Source: Planctomycetota bacterium (lineage in GTDB: Bacteria > Planctomycetota > UBA11346). Taken from it: a DNA stretch of 35,438 bases. The stretch lies in NCBI GenBank assembly GCA_017302815.1, contig JAFLCQ010000006.1:1-35438 (forward strand). The letters are read 5' to 3'. Under the pieces are notes generated by a model, which was not told where the DNA came from, ran no database searches, and worked only from the letters and a program-made list of their open reading frames with translations. Within the stretch, counting starts at the first letter, position 1. The number at the start of each line of letters is the position of its first letter. The position numbers and the translations under genes are program-made. Positions 25,464 through 33,510 of this stretch are shown here, one piece after another.

Positions 25464-25877
25464 TCAGGCCTTCCCGAGCCGGTCGACGGCGACGTACAAT
25501 TCGTTTTCTTCGGCTTTGACCCGTGCAACGATGGCAGAAACGATGCCGTGGAATGCCCTGGTGAAGCCAGCTCGATCGGCATCGATGGCGGCACCTGCAT
25601 TGTAGGTGTGGTTGAATGCCTTGAATGCAGCCCCCAGGCCGCCCATCTCGCTGGCAAAGCGTTTGGCCATGGCTGCGATCGCGGCGTCCTGTGACGACTG
25701 CAACTGCGGGTAGACCATGCGGTCCTCGGCCGCGAGGTGGACGGTCAACTTGCCGCCAAATTCGATCAGCATCGTTCGCAGATCGGTTCCAGGCTTGCCA
25801 GCCTTGATAGCTTGGTCGATAGCACCGAGTTGGGAGGCGAGTCCAACGTGCTGCTCGCGGAGGGAGGTGGTAAGCAT
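25464..25877 (-). CDS. hemerythrin HHE-domain protein
   Basis: This is a 137-residue all-helical protein of the HHE cation-binding family. His/Glu pairs occur at the expected helix positions: LREQHVGL, KLTVHLAAEDRMVYPQL, KAFNHTY, FHGIV and KAEENELY. Such proteins bind a di-iron centre and act in O2 or NO handling, including the DnrN/YtfE repair group. It has no signal peptide, so it is cytoplasmic. It lies between the ferredoxin gene and the NrfD-hemerythrin gene with 4-9 base gaps, in the same operon. Confidence 0.83.
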   Translation of the reverse strand: MLTTSLREQHVGLASQLGAIDQAIKAGKPGTDLRTMLIEFGGKLTVHLAAEDRMVYPQLQSSQDAAIAAMAKRFASEMGGLGAAFKAFNHTYNAGAAIDADRAGFTRAFHGIVSAIVARVKAEENELYVAVDRLGKA

Positions 25878-25886
25878 GGTGTTTCC

Positions 25887-26789
25887 TTATTTGTCGAAGA
25901 AATAGAAGAACCGCGGTTTGGTGCCGAGTTCGTCTTTGAGAATGAAGACGCGCTTGTTGGCCAGCACCCAGCGGATGTCGCTGTCGGGGTCGGCGAGATC
26001 GCCGAAGACGCGGGCGCCGGTCGGGCAGGCCTCCAGGCAGGCAGGCAACCGGCCTTCGCGGGTGCGATGCAGGCAGAAGGTGCACTTCTCCATCACACCC
26101 TGCGGCCGTACGCGGTTGCTCAGATAGCTCTGGTCGGGGTTGATCTCCTCGGCCTTGATCTCGGGCTTCTTCCAGTTGAAGCGGCGGGCGTGGTAGGGAC
26201 AGGCTGCTTCGCAGTAACGGCAGCCGATGCACCAATTGTAGTCGACGACGACGATGCCGTCCTGCTCTTTCCACGTCGCCTCGACCGGGCAGACCTTGAC
26301 ACACGGTGCGTTGTCGCACTGGTGGCACTGCACCGGCATGTAGTACTTGCCCTTGGCTGGTACCGGATGGTCGTAGGTGGCGTCGCCCGTGGCCAAGTCG
26401 ATCGATCCATTATCCAGTTCGAACACGCGGATGTAGCTGTTGTGCGATGTCCGATCGTGGTTGTTCTCTTGGTGGCAGGCCTCGGCACAGCGTCGGCAGC
26501 CGACGCAAATGGACAGGTTGAGGGCGTAGCCGAACTGCACGCCCGGCATCGGCTGTGGTGCCGCAACATGCACATCGATACCGTGGCTGACCTTCGTGTC
26601 GGCCTCGATCCGACGGCAGATGGCGGCAAGGTCTTCGGCGGTCAGTTCCTTGTAATGCCGGCGCAGGAACTCGTCGACGCTCTCAGCCGGCTGCCATTGC
26701 GTCAGCGGTGCGATGGCGGCAGCGAATGCGCTGGCACCAAGCGTCGCTCCGGCCGCCTTCAGTACCGTGCGCCTGGTCAAGTCACTCAT
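25887..26789 (-). CDS. Tat-exported four-cluster ferredoxin (NrfC/DmsB-like) electron-transfer subunit
   Basis: The 300-residue protein begins MSDLTRRTVLKAAG, a twin-arginine signal, so it acts in the periplasm with the NrfD protein. Sixteen cysteines for four [4Fe-4S] clusters are visible in the CVGCRRCAEAC, CHQCDNAPCVKVCP, CIGCRYCEAACP and CTFC...CLEACPTGA segments, in the order usual for DmsB/NrfC/PsrB proteins. ATG 26789 overlaps the cytochrome gene by eight bases; 23 extra upstream codons lack homology. It should carry electrons from the NrfD subunit to the tetraheme cytochrome and on to NapAB; the route is inferred from gene order. Confidence 0.9.
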   Translation of the reverse strand: MSDLTRRTVLKAAGATLGASAFAAAIAPLTQWQPAESVDEFLRRHYKELTAEDLAAICRRIEADTKVSHGIDVHVAAPQPMPGVQFGYALNLSICVGCRRCAEACHQENNHDRTSHNSYIRVFELDNGSIDLATGDATYDHPVPAKGKYYMPVQCHQCDNAPCVKVCPVEATWKEQDGIVVVDYNWCIGCRYCEAACPYHARRFNWKKPEIKAEEINPDQSYLSNRVRPQGVMEKCTFCLHRTREGRLPACLEACPTGARVFGDLADPDSDIRWVLANKRVFILKDELGTKPRFFYFFDK

Positions 26790-27375
26790 GCGCGGCTCCG
26801 TGCTGGAATCGGTCGTGTGCGTGCGGGGCCGGATGCGCTGACTGGTACTTCGGTACATGGGCGTCGTGGCAGTCGATGCAGGTGTTGCGCACGCGACCGC
26901 CGCGAGTCAGGTCCCAGTAGCCGTTCATGCCGCCATGTGCTCCACGATCGTAGTCGCGACGTTGCGGCCCATGGCACTGGCTGCAGAGTTCGATGGAGTC
27001 CTCGAAAGCGACCTTGCGACCATCGGCGAGCTTGAGCGCGTCGTAGTTGCCGGCATCGTGGCAGCTCAGGCATGTGTTCGCCCCGTGCGCGATCTGCAGG
27101 CCTTGATGGAACTGATCGAGGTCTGCGCTGGTGCGGTTCTTCGGATCGGGCTGACGCACGGCATGGCAGGTGCCGCAGGCGATGGTTGCTGGCCGACCGG
27201 CGTGGTCGATCGCCCCGCTGCTGACACGAGGAGCTGGATGGCGATTGATCTCCACCGGATGCGTCGCGGGAAGCGTGGTTGATCGCACGATGGGCCGCTG
27301 TCCGACTTCTGCGGCGAATGCCGCAACGGCGAGTACGGCGGCGACGACCGCAAGCGCGCTCAGAGGAGGTGACAT
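26782..27375 (-). CDS. periplasmic tetraheme cytochrome c
   Basis: The 197-residue protein has a hydrophobic N-terminal segment (about 4-24) acting as signal or anchor. It has four CxxCH heme sites: CGTCH, CLSCH, CSQCH and CIDCH. Additional His residues (for example HQG, AHG, HGG, HDAH) could be distal ligands. It leads the leftward operon facing napD, 33 bases from an FNR-type box. It is not recognisably NapC, since it lacks the NapC/NirT-type layout, but it could fill the same electron-relay place between the NrfD/ferredoxin module and NapB. No Shine-Dalgarno sequence is visible; CATTAT lies six bases before the ATG. Confidence 0.88.
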   Translation of the reverse strand: MSPPLSALAVVAAVLAVAAFAAEVGQRPIVRSTTLPATHPVEINRHPAPRVSSGAIDHAGRPATIACGTCHAVRQPDPKNRTSADLDQFHQGLQIAHGANTCLSCHDAGNYDALKLADGRKVAFEDSIELCSQCHGPQRRDYDRGAHGGMNGYWDLTRGGRVRNTCIDCHDAHVPKYQSAHPAPHAHDRFQHGAAHE

Positions 27376-27408
27376 GGAGCCATAATGGCGACTCCGGGCC
27401 GAACTCCC

Positions 27409-27422
27409 TTGATCTGGATCAA
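27409..27422. promoter_or_regulatory. perfect FNR/ANR box controlling the leftward operon
   Basis: TTGATCTGGATCAA fits the FNR consensus TTGAT-N4-ATCAA exactly. Its centre is 40.5 bases from the cytochrome start codon. It is the reverse complement of the other box at 27456-27469. Confidence 0.85.
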
Positions 27423-27430
27423 CTGGCGTC

Positions 27431-27447
27431 ATCGGGGAATCCCCGAT
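27431..27447. promoter_or_regulatory. central palindrome between the two FNR boxes
   Basis: ATCGGGGAATCCCCGAT is a 17-base palindrome with 8-bp perfect arms around one A. Its centre (27439) is exactly midway between the two FNR boxes and midway between the two divergent start codons. It could bind a second regulator, for example the local Rrf2 protein; that is a guess. Confidence 0.6.
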
Positions 27448-27455
27448 GGCCGCTG

Positions 27456-27469
27456 TTGATCCAGATCAA
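27456..27469. promoter_or_regulatory. perfect FNR/ANR box controlling napDAB
   Basis: TTGATCCAGATCAA matches TTGAT-N4-ATCAA exactly, with its centre 40.5 bases before the napD ATG at 27503. It argues for anaerobic induction of the nap genes, and against an upstream napD start at 27446. Confidence 0.85.
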
Positions 27470-27502
27470 GGCAAAGCCATCGCCGACGTGGATCCTGTCT
27501 GC

Positions 27503-27769
27503 ATGTCCATCAGCAGTCTGGTCATTGATGCCGCCACGGATGAACATGGCCGGCAGGCACTCGCCTCCATCGCAGGCGATCCACGATTCACCCTTGGACC
27601 GTCGTATGGCAACCGCCATGCCGTCGTGATCGATACGCCATCGGTGGCCGAGGACACCGACGCCTTCGCGTGGTTGAGCGACCTGCCCGGCGTCCGTCTG
27701 GTGACGCTGGTGCGCGCCTATCTCGACGACGAGGCGTTACCTGCCGGCGCAGCCGCCAATTACCTCTAG
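27503..27769 (+). CDS. napD: NapD-type chaperone for the NapA signal peptide
   Basis: This 88-residue protein begins MSISSLVIDA and contains HAVVIDT and LPGVRLVTLVRAYLDD, the ferredoxin-like fold pattern of NapD. NapD binds the Tat signal of NapA to hold it in the cytoplasm until its cofactors are inserted. The start at 27503 is favoured because the frame's earlier ATG (27446) would place coding sequence over the second FNR box. The stop is seven bases before napA. Similarity is modest, so the call rests on both fold pattern and position. Confidence 0.8.
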   Translation: MSISSLVIDAATDEHGRQALASIAGDPRFTLGPSYGNRHAVVIDTPSVAEDTDAFAWLSDLPGVRLVTLVRAYLDDEALPAGAAANYL

Positions 27770-27776
27770 GAAGCCC

Positions 27777-30215
27777 ATGAACGACCTCGACCGCCGCGCC
27801 TTCCTCAAGACCTCGGCCATGGCTGCGGCCGCCGCCATGATCCTGCCGCACCTGGGGTCGGCCGCCGAGGGCGACGCCCAGGCCGGCGACGGCATCCGCT
27901 GGGACAAGGCGCCGTGCCGCTTCTGTGGCACTGGCTGCGGCGTGCTGCTCGGCGCCAAGGACGGCAAGATCGTCGCCATGCAGGCCGACAAGGAGGCCTC
28001 GGTCAACAAGGGCCTATGCTGCGTCAAGGGCTACCACGTCGGCCTCATCCTCTACGGCCAGGACCGCCTGACCGTGCCGCAGAAGCGGGTCGATGGCAAG
28101 CTGGTGCCGATCTCGTGGGAGGAGGCGATCGCCATCATCCGCGACCGCATCTCCGCCGCGCCGGCCAAGTTCGCCATGTACGGCTCCGGTCAGTGGACCA
28201 TCCCCGAGGGCTACGCCGCCAACAAGTTCGTGAAGGGCGGCCTGGGCCACAACCACATCGATCCCAACGCCCGCCTGTGCATGGCCAGCGCCGCCGCCGG
28301 TTTCAACGCCACCTACGGCGTCGACGAGCCGGCCGGCTGCTACGATGACCTCGACCACTGCACCGTGCTGATCGACTGGGGCAACAACCCGGCCGAGATG
28401 CATCCGGTGCTGTTCTCGCGCGTCATGGACCGCCGCCTCAAGGGCGACAAGGTCCTCTACATCGACCTGACCACGCGGCGCACCCGCTCCAGCGAGCAGG
28501 CCGATCACGTCGCCTTCTTCAAGCCGAACACCGACCTGGCGGTCGCCAACGGCATCGCCCACCTGCTGGTCAAGGCCGGCTTCCTTGACAAGCCGTGGGT
28601 CGACAAGTTCTTCCGCCTGCGCCAGCGGGTCGCGGAGTACGCGCCGGATCCGACCAAACGCGACGTCTATGATGCCGAGGCTATCCATCCGAAGAACCTC
28701 ATCGGCAAGGACATTACCCGCGAGGAGTACGTGAAGAACCTGGAGTTCTACACGCCCGAGAAGGTCGAGGAGATCAGCGGCGTCCCGGCCTCGCTGATCC
28801 GGCTGATGGCAGAGAAGATGGCAGATCCGAACGAGCGTGTGCTGTCGTGGTGGTGCATGGGTCCGAACCAGCACACCCGCGGCACGGCGATGAACTCGCT
28901 GCTGCATTCGATCCACCACCTGAGCGGCCAATGGGGCAAGCCGGGGGCCAGTGCGTTCTCGCTCACCGGTCAGCCCAGCGCCTGCGGCACCGCGCGCGAA
29001 GTAGGCACCTTCTCGCACTTGCTGCCTGGCCACCTGCCGGTGCTCAATCCGCACTATCGCGAGGTCACCGAGGAGCTGTGGCATCTGCCCAAGGGCCGCA
29101 TCTCCGACAAGATCGGTTTCCACACGGTGAAGATGTGGGAGGAGTTCTGCACGGATGGCGGCGCGATCGACACCATCTGGGTCCAGGTGACCAACCCCGG
29201 CCAGACCCTGCCGCACCAGAACAAGCTGTTCCTGGCCAAGAAGGAGCGGAAGGGCAAGTTCCTCATCGTCAGCGACGTCTATCCGACCGCGACCACCGCG
29301 CTGGCCGATCTCGTCCTGCCCTCGGCGATGTACGTCGAGAAGAACGGCATGTACGGCAACGCCGAGCGCAAGCAGCAGCAGTGGTTCAAGATGGTCGAAC
29401 CGCCCGGCCAGGCCCGCCCGGACGCCTGGCAGGTGCTGGCGGTGTCCAAGGCGATGTTTGATGCCGGCTTCCCCGGCATGAAGGACAAGGACGGCGAGTG
29501 GATCTTCGCCAAGACGTTGAAGAAGGCGGATGGATCGCTGATCCCGGCGTGGGATTTCGCGCACTACTACGACGTCAACGTGGACGAGCGACTGTTCGAG
29601 GAGTACCGCCCCTTCACCAAGATCAAACACAAGGACCTGGCGCCCTACGCCGTCTACGCCAAGGCGCATGGGCTGCGCTGGCCGGTGGTGGAGAAGACGC
29701 CGGGCAACTGGGAGGAGACGTTGTGGCGCTTCGTCGAGGGCAAGGATCCCTACGTCAAGCCTGGTACCGGCCTGCAATTCTACCACTCCAACACCAAGGA
29801 TGACAAGGCCTTCATCTGGTGGCATCCGTACGAGGCGGCGCCGGAGGAGCCCGATGCCGAGTATCCGTTCTGGCTGTGCACCGGCCGCGTTTTGGAGCAC
29901 TGGCATTCCGGCACCATGACCATGCGTGTTCCTCCGCTGCAGCGCTCGATGCCGCATGCCTACATCGAAATCCATCCCGACGATGCGATAGCGCTGCACG
30001 TCAGGAGCGGCGACAAGGTGACGGTCGAATCGCGGCGTGGATCACTGACCCTGCCGGCGTGGATCAAGGGTCGTGGGCAACCGCCCAAGGGTAGCTGCTT
30101 CGTGCCGTTCTTTGACGAACGCCTGCAGATCAACCTGGTGACCAAGGACTACCACGATCCGTTCTCCAAGCAGCCCGACTTCAAGAAGTGTGCCGTCCGG
30201 CTGCGGAAGGCCTGA
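27777..30215 (+). CDS. napA: periplasmic nitrate reductase catalytic subunit NapA
   Basis: NapA reduces nitrate to nitrite in the periplasm with a bis-MGD molybdenum cofactor and one [4Fe-4S] cluster. The 812-residue protein starts with a Tat signal (DRRAFLKTSA). Cluster ligands are Cys47, Cys50, Cys54 and Cys82 (CRFCGTGCGV, GLCCVKG), and the molybdenum ligand is Cys168 in NARLCMASA. Further family signatures include DWGNNPAEMHPVLF, GPNQHTRGTAMN, VQVTNPGQTLP and the C-terminal GRVLEHWHSGTMTMR. The length is normal for NapA. It lies between napD and napB. Its presence explains the full molybdenum cofactor set, including mobA/mobB, next door. Confidence 0.97.
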   Translation: MNDLDRRAFLKTSAMAAAAAMILPHLGSAAEGDAQAGDGIRWDKAPCRFCGTGCGVLLGAKDGKIVAMQADKEASVNKGLCCVKGYHVGLILYGQDRLTVPQKRVDGKLVPISWEEAIAIIRDRISAAPAKFAMYGSGQWTIPEGYAANKFVKGGLGHNHIDPNARLCMASAAAGFNATYGVDEPAGCYDDLDHCTVLIDWGNNPAEMHPVLFSRVMDRRLKGDKVLYIDLTTRRTRSSEQADHVAFFKPNTDLAVANGIAHLLVKAGFLDKPWVDKFFRLRQRVAEYAPDPTKRDVYDAEAIHPKNLIGKDITREEYVKNLEFYTPEKVEEISGVPASLIRLMAEKMADPNERVLSWWCMGPNQHTRGTAMNSLLHSIHHLSGQWGKPGASAFSLTGQPSACGTAREVGTFSHLLPGHLPVLNPHYREVTEELWHLPKGRISDKIGFHTVKMWEEFCTDGGAIDTIWVQVTNPGQTLPHQNKLFLAKKERKGKFLIVSDVYPTATTALADLVLPSAMYVEKNGMYGNAERKQQQWFKMVEPPGQARPDAWQVLAVSKAMFDAGFPGMKDKDGEWIFAKTLKKADGSLIPAWDFAHYYDVNVDERLFEEYRPFTKIKHKDLAPYAVYAKAHGLRWPVVEKTPGNWEETLWRFVEGKDPYVKPGTGLQFYHSNTKDDKAFIWWHPYEAAPEEPDAEYPFWLCTGRVLEHWHSGTMTMRVPPLQRSMPHAYIEIHPDDAIALHVRSGDKVTVESRRGSLTLPAWIKGRGQPPKGSCFVPFFDERLQINLVTKDYHDPFSKQPDFKKCAVRLRKA

Positions 30216-30217
30216 AC

Positions 30218-31003
30218 ATGGTCGTCCCGTCCAAGATCCTGGTGATCGGCGCCCTGGGCGTCGTTGCCGTAGCATTGGTCGGCATGGTTGTTGGTTTCGG
30301 CCATCCTGCGCCGGGTTGGCAGCCGACAACCGGGGCATCGAGCGACCGACTCAGTGCAGCTTTGCCAGCCGTCCACTATCGTGACATGGATGGCAAGGCG
30401 CGGGGTCCGAACCGTGCATACACGAGCACCTTGGCCACGCTCGTTGGCCATGGGCCGGCCTTGATGGATGCGGTGCCCTTTGATCCCACGTTGCGCGCCG
30501 AGGCGGTGGCTCGCCGGGCAGCGCGCAGGGCGTACAATGGTGCGCCACCAATCATTCCACATCCAGTGGATGCCAATGATGTAACCAGTTGCTACCAGTG
30601 CCACGGTGAGGGCAAGGTCATCGGCCCATTGATCGCCCCGAAGATCAGTCATCAGCGCTATACCAACTGCACGCAATGCCACGCCCCGGTCGTCACCGAG
30701 ACCCCCGGCGGCAGCCAGGGCCTGGTGGTGGAGAACAGCTTCGTCGGCGCAGCCTCGGCTGGCCGCGGCAGCCGCGCCTACGTCGGCGCCCCGCCGACCA
30801 TCCCGCACACCACCAGCATGCGCGAGAACTGCACCAGCTGCCACGGCACGCTCGGTCTGACGGGACTGCGCTCGTCGCATCCCTGGCGGGTGAACTGCAC
30901 ACAGTGCCATGCGCCCAGCGCGGTGCTGGAGCAGGCGCGCTTCGACGATCCCAGCCCGCCGCCGTGGGCCGGCGAGACCGCCGGTCAAACGACCGGCAAA
31001 TAG
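30218..31003 (+). CDS. napB: NapB-type cytochrome c with internal duplication (four hemes)
   Basis: The 261-residue protein has one N-terminal hydrophobic segment. It contains two successive NapB-like modules: RAYNGAPPIIPH with CYQCH and CTQCHAP, then RAYVGAPPTIPH with CTSCH and CTQCHAP. Standard NapB is a diheme protein of about 150 residues with a single AYxxAPPxIPH element, so this appears to be a tandem duplication giving four hemes. It should pass electrons to NapA. ATG 30218 follows the napA stop by two bases; the ten additional upstream codons overlap napA. Confidence 0.9.
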   Translation: MVVPSKILVIGALGVVAVALVGMVVGFGHPAPGWQPTTGASSDRLSAALPAVHYRDMDGKARGPNRAYTSTLATLVGHGPALMDAVPFDPTLRAEAVARRAARRAYNGAPPIIPHPVDANDVTSCYQCHGEGKVIGPLIAPKISHQRYTNCTQCHAPVVTETPGGSQGLVVENSFVGAASAGRGSRAYVGAPPTIPHTTSMRENCTSCHGTLGLTGLRSSHPWRVNCTQCHAPSAVLEQARFDDPSPPPWAGETAGQTTGK

Positions 31004-31004
31004 C

Positions 31005-32603
31005 ATGTCCTGCGTCGCGACACCCTGGTGGCGGCGCTGGAGCATGTGGCGACGCACGGTGCAACTGGTTTGCCTGGCCGGATTTGTCACGTTGATTATC
31101 GCCACCGCGACCTCGGCCGGGCAGGCCTACGCCGTGCCGGATCTAGCTTGGTTGCCGTTCCGCCTCGATCCGCTGGTGACGATGCTCGCCATCGTCGCCG
31201 GCACCGCCACCGTCGCCGTGGTGTTGTGGGGACTCGCCGCCATCGCCTTCTCCCTGGTCTTCGGCCGCGCGTTCTGCGGTTGGATCTGCCCGCTGGGCAC
31301 GGCGATGGACGCTGTGCGGCGGGCAGGTGGCGCGATCCCGCCACTGCGGCGCGCGCAGGCCAGGCTCAACCGTCGCACCGCCGGCCTGCTCGGGACCATG
31401 GGCCATTGGCCGCTTGCTGTACTTATCGCCCTGCTGCTGGCCACCGCACTGGGCAGTCCGTTGCTTGGCGTGCTAGAGCCGCTGGCGATCGGCGAGCGGG
31501 CCGTGGCGACGGCGCTCGGACCCTGGAGCAGTCAGATCAAACAGCGCTGGCATGATGCCGGACGCCAGGCCGAACGCGAACCAGCACCGGGCTTCATCGA
31601 CGATTACCGCTTCATTGGTGCGCCGGTGCGTCAGGTCGGGCACTCCTACCCCTGGGGCTGGATCGGTGCCGCGGTGCTCGGCGGCATCCTGATCGCCGAA
31701 CTGGTCATGCCGCGTTTCTGGTGCCGGAGCCTCTGCCCGACCGGAGCCGCCCTCGGCCTGCTGTCGCGCTGGTCGCTGATCCGCCGTCTGCCCGGAAAGA
31801 CGTGCGGATCCTGCCACGCTTGCGTCGACCGCTGTCATCTCGGTGCCTTCACCGCCGAAGGCAAACTGATCCCCAGCGCCTGCACCGCCTGCATGTCCTG
31901 TCTCGACGTCTGCCCGAGCGGTGCCGCCCAGCTGCGTCCCGCTCCGTCGATCCCGCGTGACGGCCCCGACATCACCCGGCGCGGTCTGTTGGCCGCTGGC
32001 ATCGTCGGAGCGGCGTTGCCATTGGCCAGCCGCATCGGCACGGCCACGCCCGATCCGCACGGCATCCGCCCGCCGGGTGTCGCTGATAGAGCGCGCTTTC
32101 TCGACGCCTGCATCCGCTGCGGTGCCTGCGTCCAGGCCTGCCCGACCCACGGCCTCGTTCCTGCTTTGTTCGACGATGGTCTGCCAGGTCTGTTCGCCCC
32201 GCGCCTGGTGCCACGGCAGGGCCCGTGCGAACACGGCTGCAACGCCTGCGCCGAAGTCTGCCCCACGCATGCCATCCCGCTGGTGGAACTCACGGACAAG
32301 TTCCGCATCCCGATGGGGGTGGCGGTGCACGATCACCACCGTTGCATCCCGTGGTCTGGCGGCGGTGAATGCCGCGTCTGCTGGGAGCACTGCCCGGTCG
32401 AGGGCAAGGCCATCACCCTGAAGATGGCCTTAGCCCCCAATGGTCAGGCCATCCCGATTCCGGGCGTCGATGACGGGAAGTGCGTCGGCTGCGGCACCTG
32501 CGAGTTCGTCTGCCCGATCGAAGGCACGGCCGGCATTCGCGTCGCGACCACCGCCCAAGCCGGCGCCGTCCGAGCGCGGCTCCAGCCGAAAGCGCGGGCA
32601 TGA
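31005..32603 (+). CDS. NapH-NapG fusion, membrane and periplasmic iron-sulfur protein
   Basis: The 532-residue protein has an N-terminal NapH-like half with about four membrane helices, the CxxxCP loops FCGWICPLGT and FWCRSLCPTGA, and two [4Fe-4S] motifs (CGSCHACVDRC, CTACMSCLDVCP). Near residue 325 a twin-arginine-like TRRGLLAAGIVGAALPL begins a NapG-like half with CIRCGACVQACP, CNACAEVCP, CRVCWEHCP and CVGCGTCEFVCP. NapG and NapH are normally separate proteins forming a quinol-oxidising complex that feeds NapAB. The internal Tat-like segment is a relic of the NapG signal or a fifth membrane helix. It is coupled to napF by ATGA. Confidence 0.88.
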   Translation: MSCVATPWWRRWSMWRRTVQLVCLAGFVTLIIATATSAGQAYAVPDLAWLPFRLDPLVTMLAIVAGTATVAVVLWGLAAIAFSLVFGRAFCGWICPLGTAMDAVRRAGGAIPPLRRAQARLNRRTAGLLGTMGHWPLAVLIALLLATALGSPLLGVLEPLAIGERAVATALGPWSSQIKQRWHDAGRQAEREPAPGFIDDYRFIGAPVRQVGHSYPWGWIGAAVLGGILIAELVMPRFWCRSLCPTGAALGLLSRWSLIRRLPGKTCGSCHACVDRCHLGAFTAEGKLIPSACTACMSCLDVCPSGAAQLRPAPSIPRDGPDITRRGLLAAGIVGAALPLASRIGTATPDPHGIRPPGVADRARFLDACIRCGACVQACPTHGLVPALFDDGLPGLFAPRLVPRQGPCEHGCNACAEVCPTHAIPLVELTDKFRIPMGVAVHDHHRCIPWSGGGECRVCWEHCPVEGKAITLKMALAPNGQAIPIPGVDDGKCVGCGTCEFVCPIEGTAGIRVATTAQAGAVRARLQPKARA

Positions 32604-33208
32604 GCTGGTTCGCGAGTCTTCTCAGCCGATCCGTCCAGCCGCAGGCTGATGATGCCCGCGTGCTGAGTCGCCGCGCCTTCTTCACCGGCGGGTTCCTCCG
32701 CCAGGCCGCCGCCCCTGCGCCTGCACGCCCACGGCCAGTCTTCCCTGTCCTGCGTCCGCCAGGAGCTGTCGGCGAAGCCGACTTCCTCGCCGGCTGCACC
32801 CGTTGCGGCGACTGCATCCGTGCCTGCCCGCACCAGGCCATCCGATTGGCGCCAGATCGTCTGCGTGCCGCCGCTGGCACGCCCATCATCGATCCGGCCG
32901 TGCAGCCGTGCCTGATGTGCACCGATACGCCATGCATCACCGCATGTGCCCCGGCGGTGCTTCGACGAGCACCAGACACGCCCGTACCGGCCATCGGTCT
33001 GGCGCGTATCGCCACCGTCGACTGCCTCGCCCATCAGGGCACGACCTGCACGACCTGCAGCGAGCGCTGCCCGGTCGAGGGCGCCATCCGTTTGACCGGT
33101 AGCCGGCCCCAGGTGGTGCCTGATGTCTGCACCGGCTGCGGTATCTGCCACCACGTCTGCCCAGCCCCGCGCAATGCGGTCCTGGTCATGCCCAGGGCGC
33201 GCTCATGA
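32600..33208 (+). CDS. napF: NapF-type ferredoxin
   Basis: This 202-residue protein has an N-terminal RVLSRRAFFTGGFLRQ element like the start of NapF. Iron-sulfur motifs follow: CTRCGDCIRACP, CLMCTDTPCITAC, CTTCSERCP and CTGCGICHHVCP. NapF is a mostly cytoplasmic ferredoxin linked to NapA maturation or its iron-sulfur supply; some homologues with intact Tat signals are exported. The start overlaps the NapH-NapG stop (ATGA), and its stop overlaps the next start in the same way, so translation is linked along the operon. Confidence 0.85.
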   Translation: MSWFASLLSRSVQPQADDARVLSRRAFFTGGFLRQAAAPAPARPRPVFPVLRPPGAVGEADFLAGCTRCGDCIRACPHQAIRLAPDRLRAAAGTPIIDPAVQPCLMCTDTPCITACAPAVLRRAPDTPVPAIGLARIATVDCLAHQGTTCTTCSERCPVEGAIRLTGSRPQVVPDVCTGCGICHHVCPAPRNAVLVMPRARS

Positions 33209-33510
33209 GTATCCCGCTAGCATGCCTCACCACGGCTGAGTTCGATCCCGAGACGCTTGCGGCACTGTTCAGCGACCTCGCCACGCTGGTCGAGATCGAC
33301 GAGGTCTTGATCAAGGGTGATGCCACCGCCTATGCTGGCGCGACCGGGCTGGTCGAGGCGCAGCGAGCCCTGGCGGCAGGCGCTCGTGGCATCCAGATCC
33401 GCTATCGTTGGGCAGGCGAAGCCTGGCTCGACACCCTCATGAGCGGACCTGCTGGCATCCGTCTGGTACGTTCTCCTCTGTCCGTAACGCCATCCCGGGA
33501 ATCGTCATGA
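33205..33510 (+). CDS. small unrecognised protein of the nap operon
   Basis: This 101-residue protein has no signal peptide, membrane helix or cysteine cluster (a single Cys at residue 7). It consists of acidic helices followed by a possible strand-turn, IQIRYRWAGEAWLDTLM, and a short GIRLVRS. ATGA overlaps on both sides (with napF and with the hemerythrin gene) strongly suggest that it is translated as part of the operon. I do not recognise the family. By position it may be an accessory or maturation protein of NapA or the ferredoxins. Confidence 0.7.
   Translation: MSIPLACLTTAEFDPETLAALFSDLATLVEIDEVLIKGDATAYAGATGLVEAQRALAAGARGIQIRYRWAGEAWLDTLMSGPAGIRLVRSPLSVTPSRESS

Noticed and set aside
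27446-27502. Upstream ATG 27446 as the napD start
   Set aside because: It would put the second FNR box inside the coding sequence, and the NapD fold starts at MSISSLV (27503).
28014-29999. 661-residue minus-strand reading frame over napA
   Set aside because: Antisense shadow of a strongly conserved napA; no family features.
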